The translations under genes and the position numbers were made by a program. 7,333 nucleotides of DNA from Treponema sp. (lineage in GTDB: Bacteria > Spirochaetota > Spirochaetia > Treponematales > Treponemataceae), in assembly GCA_016297805.1 (NCBI GenBank), contig JAEDFX010000107.1, positions 1-7,333 of the forward strand. Direction: 5' to 3'. This document shows positions 6,498-7,333 of the stretch, in pieces. Position 1 is the first letter of the stretch. Every line of letters starts with the position of its first letter. The notes beneath the pieces are model-generated. The model did not search any database and was not told the DNA's origin. It was given only the letters and a program-made list of their open reading frames with translations.

Positions 6498-7139
6498 TTA
6501 CAAGCCTAATTCTTCTCCAACTAAAATTACCTTAATTCTTCCTTCAGGTCGGCTCTGTCTGGTAAGTACAAATTGATTACAGATTGAATCTGGACTTAAA
6601 CAGTTAGCACATTCCCCTGTAAGTGAACATGGAGCTTTTGAATTAGCAAATCGCTGATTGTTAGCAGGAGCAGCATAATTTCTTGCTCTTGAATATGCAT
6701 CTTCTGCAGTTTTTACAACTTTATTCATTCCTGCGATTACAAGAATATTTTTAGGACCATAACAAAGGGCTGCAACACGATTTCCCATTCCATCAATATT
6801 AAAAAGCTGTCCATCTTCTGTAATAGCATTAGAACTCATTATGAATGTTCCGCACAATAGTGCCTGATGCATTAATTCAACTCTTTCTTCTGGAGTTTTT
6901 GCAGTATCACGGTCAATAATTTTATAATTTTTAGATTCAAGAACTGGTTTCAATCCAATTTCATCCATAGTTAAAGTACCACCCCAAGAAACAGAATGAT
7001 CTGTAGGGATTAATTCCAAGGCCTTCGCTAAAGCATCTTCTTTTGTTGAAACGTAATAAGCTTCAAAATGTCTTTTTTTAAGATTTTCTACAACTTTTGG
7101 ACCAGATTTTTCGAATTTAATTTTTAATGGTTCAAGCAT
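6498..7139 (-). CDS. LUD-domain protein (LutC/YkgG-related) with Cys cluster
   Basis: A 213-residue cytoplasmic protein of the LUD family (older name DUF162), whose best-known members LutB and LutC take part in lactate oxidation. Family motifs are clear: SWGGTLTMDEIG at 51-62, SSNAITEDGQLFNIDG at 102-117, GNRVAALCYGPKN at 119-131 and AGMNK at 136-140. Near the C-terminus C171, C177, C180 and C187 (spacing CX5CX2CX6C) could bind an iron-sulfur cluster or zinc; the CSLTGECANC pattern recurs in stand-alone LUD proteins of anaerobes. No lutA or lutB partner is present here, so a role in lactate use should not be assumed. ATG is preceded by GAGGGG at 7145-7150 with five-base spacing. It is the first gene of the LUD-OmpA-HD cluster, behind a predicted promoter at 7172-7200. 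Family confident, reaction unknown. Confidence 0.85.
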   Translation of the reverse strand: MLEPLKIKFEKSGPKVVENLKKRHFEAYYVSTKEDALAKALELIPTDHSVSWGGTLTMDEIGLKPVLESKNYKIIDRDTAKTPEERVELMHQALLCGTFIMSSNAITEDGQLFNIDGMGNRVAALCYGPKNILVIAGMNKVVKTAEDAYSRARNYAAPANNQRFANSKAPCSLTGECANCLSPDSICNQFVLTRQSRPEGRIKVILVGEELGL

Positions 7140-7171
7140 GTTTTCCCCTCACTGTGCTTATTTTTTTTCTT

Positions 7172-7200
7172 ATACTATCACACAAACAATTCTAAAACAA
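7172..7200 (-). promoter_or_regulatory. Predicted promoter of the LUD-OmpA-HD cluster
   Basis: On the minus strand TTGTTT (7200-7195) and TAGTAT (7177-7172) are separated by 17 bases, and transcription would start near 7165. Agreement with consensus is moderate (four of six at each box), and the surrounding DNA is AT-rich, so chance matches are likely. It is well placed before the LUD gene, with a purine-rich leader (a run of eight A on the minus strand at 7161-7168) before the ribosome binding site. Confidence 0.4.
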
Positions 7201-7294
7201 TTAAAAATAATATTGCCCCAAACCCAAATTTAATGTAAAGTCTAGTAATTGACAGTGAAACTGTTTGTATAACACCTTGTAATGGAGAACGTCG

Positions 7295-7333
7295 ATGTCA
7301 GAAAAAGGCACCAATCAGTATTACATTACCAGA
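7295..7333 (+). CDS. Start of a divergent gene, cut by the window edge
   Basis: Thirteen codons beginning ATG TCA GAA AAA (MSEKGTNQYYITR) run open to the end of the window. GGAG at 7284-7287 lies seven bases before this ATG, which favours it over the ATG at 7282-7284 in another frame, which has no such site and is also open. The gene is divergent from the LUD gene and shares the 154-base gap with it. Too little is present to name a family. Its promoter is unclear: TTGACA at 7249-7254 and TATAAC at 7268-7273 are only 13 bases apart, too close for a normal sigma70 promoter. Confidence 0.5.
   Translation, partial: MSEKGTNQYYITR

Noticed and set aside
7213..7241. TTGCCC and TAAAGT with 17-base spacer on the plus strand, or TAAAGTCT as a sigma28 -35 box
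   Set aside because: The sigma70 match is weak, and no GCCGATAA-like -10 box follows the TAAAGTCT, so neither is supported.
7249..7273. TTGACA and TATAAC on the plus strand as promoter of the divergent gene, with a small ACAGTGAAACTGT palindrome (7252-7264) across the -35 and spacer
   Set aside because: The 13-base spacing is too short for sigma70, and a 5-bp stem is easily found by chance; no alternative pair was convincing.

Overview
This AT-rich bacterial window most likely comes from a spirochaete close to the gut or rumen treponemes. The clues are the overall protein style, an OmpA-type periplasmic protein whose layout recalls treponemal Tp0624, and a CUT1-type importer with a non-lipidated binding protein. 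The genus is an inference from remembered protein families, not from a marker gene. Seven complete genes all read on the minus strand. A thirteen-codon fragment of a divergent plus-strand gene sits at the right edge.

Reading in the direction of transcription (right to left), the first cluster is a stand-alone LUD-domain protein with a four-cysteine C-terminal motif (6498-7139), a secreted protein with a C-terminal OmpA domain (4961-6478) and an HD-superfamily metal-dependent hydrolase (4236-4943). The gaps are only 17-19 bases, so these three are probably co-transcribed from a promoter near 7172-7200. Their functions do not form an obvious pathway.

A 172-base intergenic region (4064-4235) separates this cluster from the second one and is the most structured DNA in the window. 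It holds a perfect 19-bp inverted repeat, one arm of which fills the spacer of a good sigma70-like promoter. Downstream lies a leader of about 100 nt with four successive small inverted repeats. One of these is an 18-bp near-palindrome that could be a LacI-type operator.

The second cluster is a complete CUT1 ABC importer in the order binding protein, ATPase, permease, permease (ugpB-ugpC-ugpA-ugpE-like). The last three genes overlap by 4 and 1 bases. UgpB similarity suggests a glycerol-phosphate or glycerophosphodiester substrate, but several ligand residues known from E. coli UgpB are replaced, so the substrate is open. Both permeases lack the usual EAA-loop glutamate, and the ATPase carries Asn where E. 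coli MalK has its partner Arg47, which looks like a co-varying interface. No tRNA, rRNA, CRISPR array or mobile element was seen. I found no convincing wholly new system. The ugpB control region is the best candidate for undescribed regulation.
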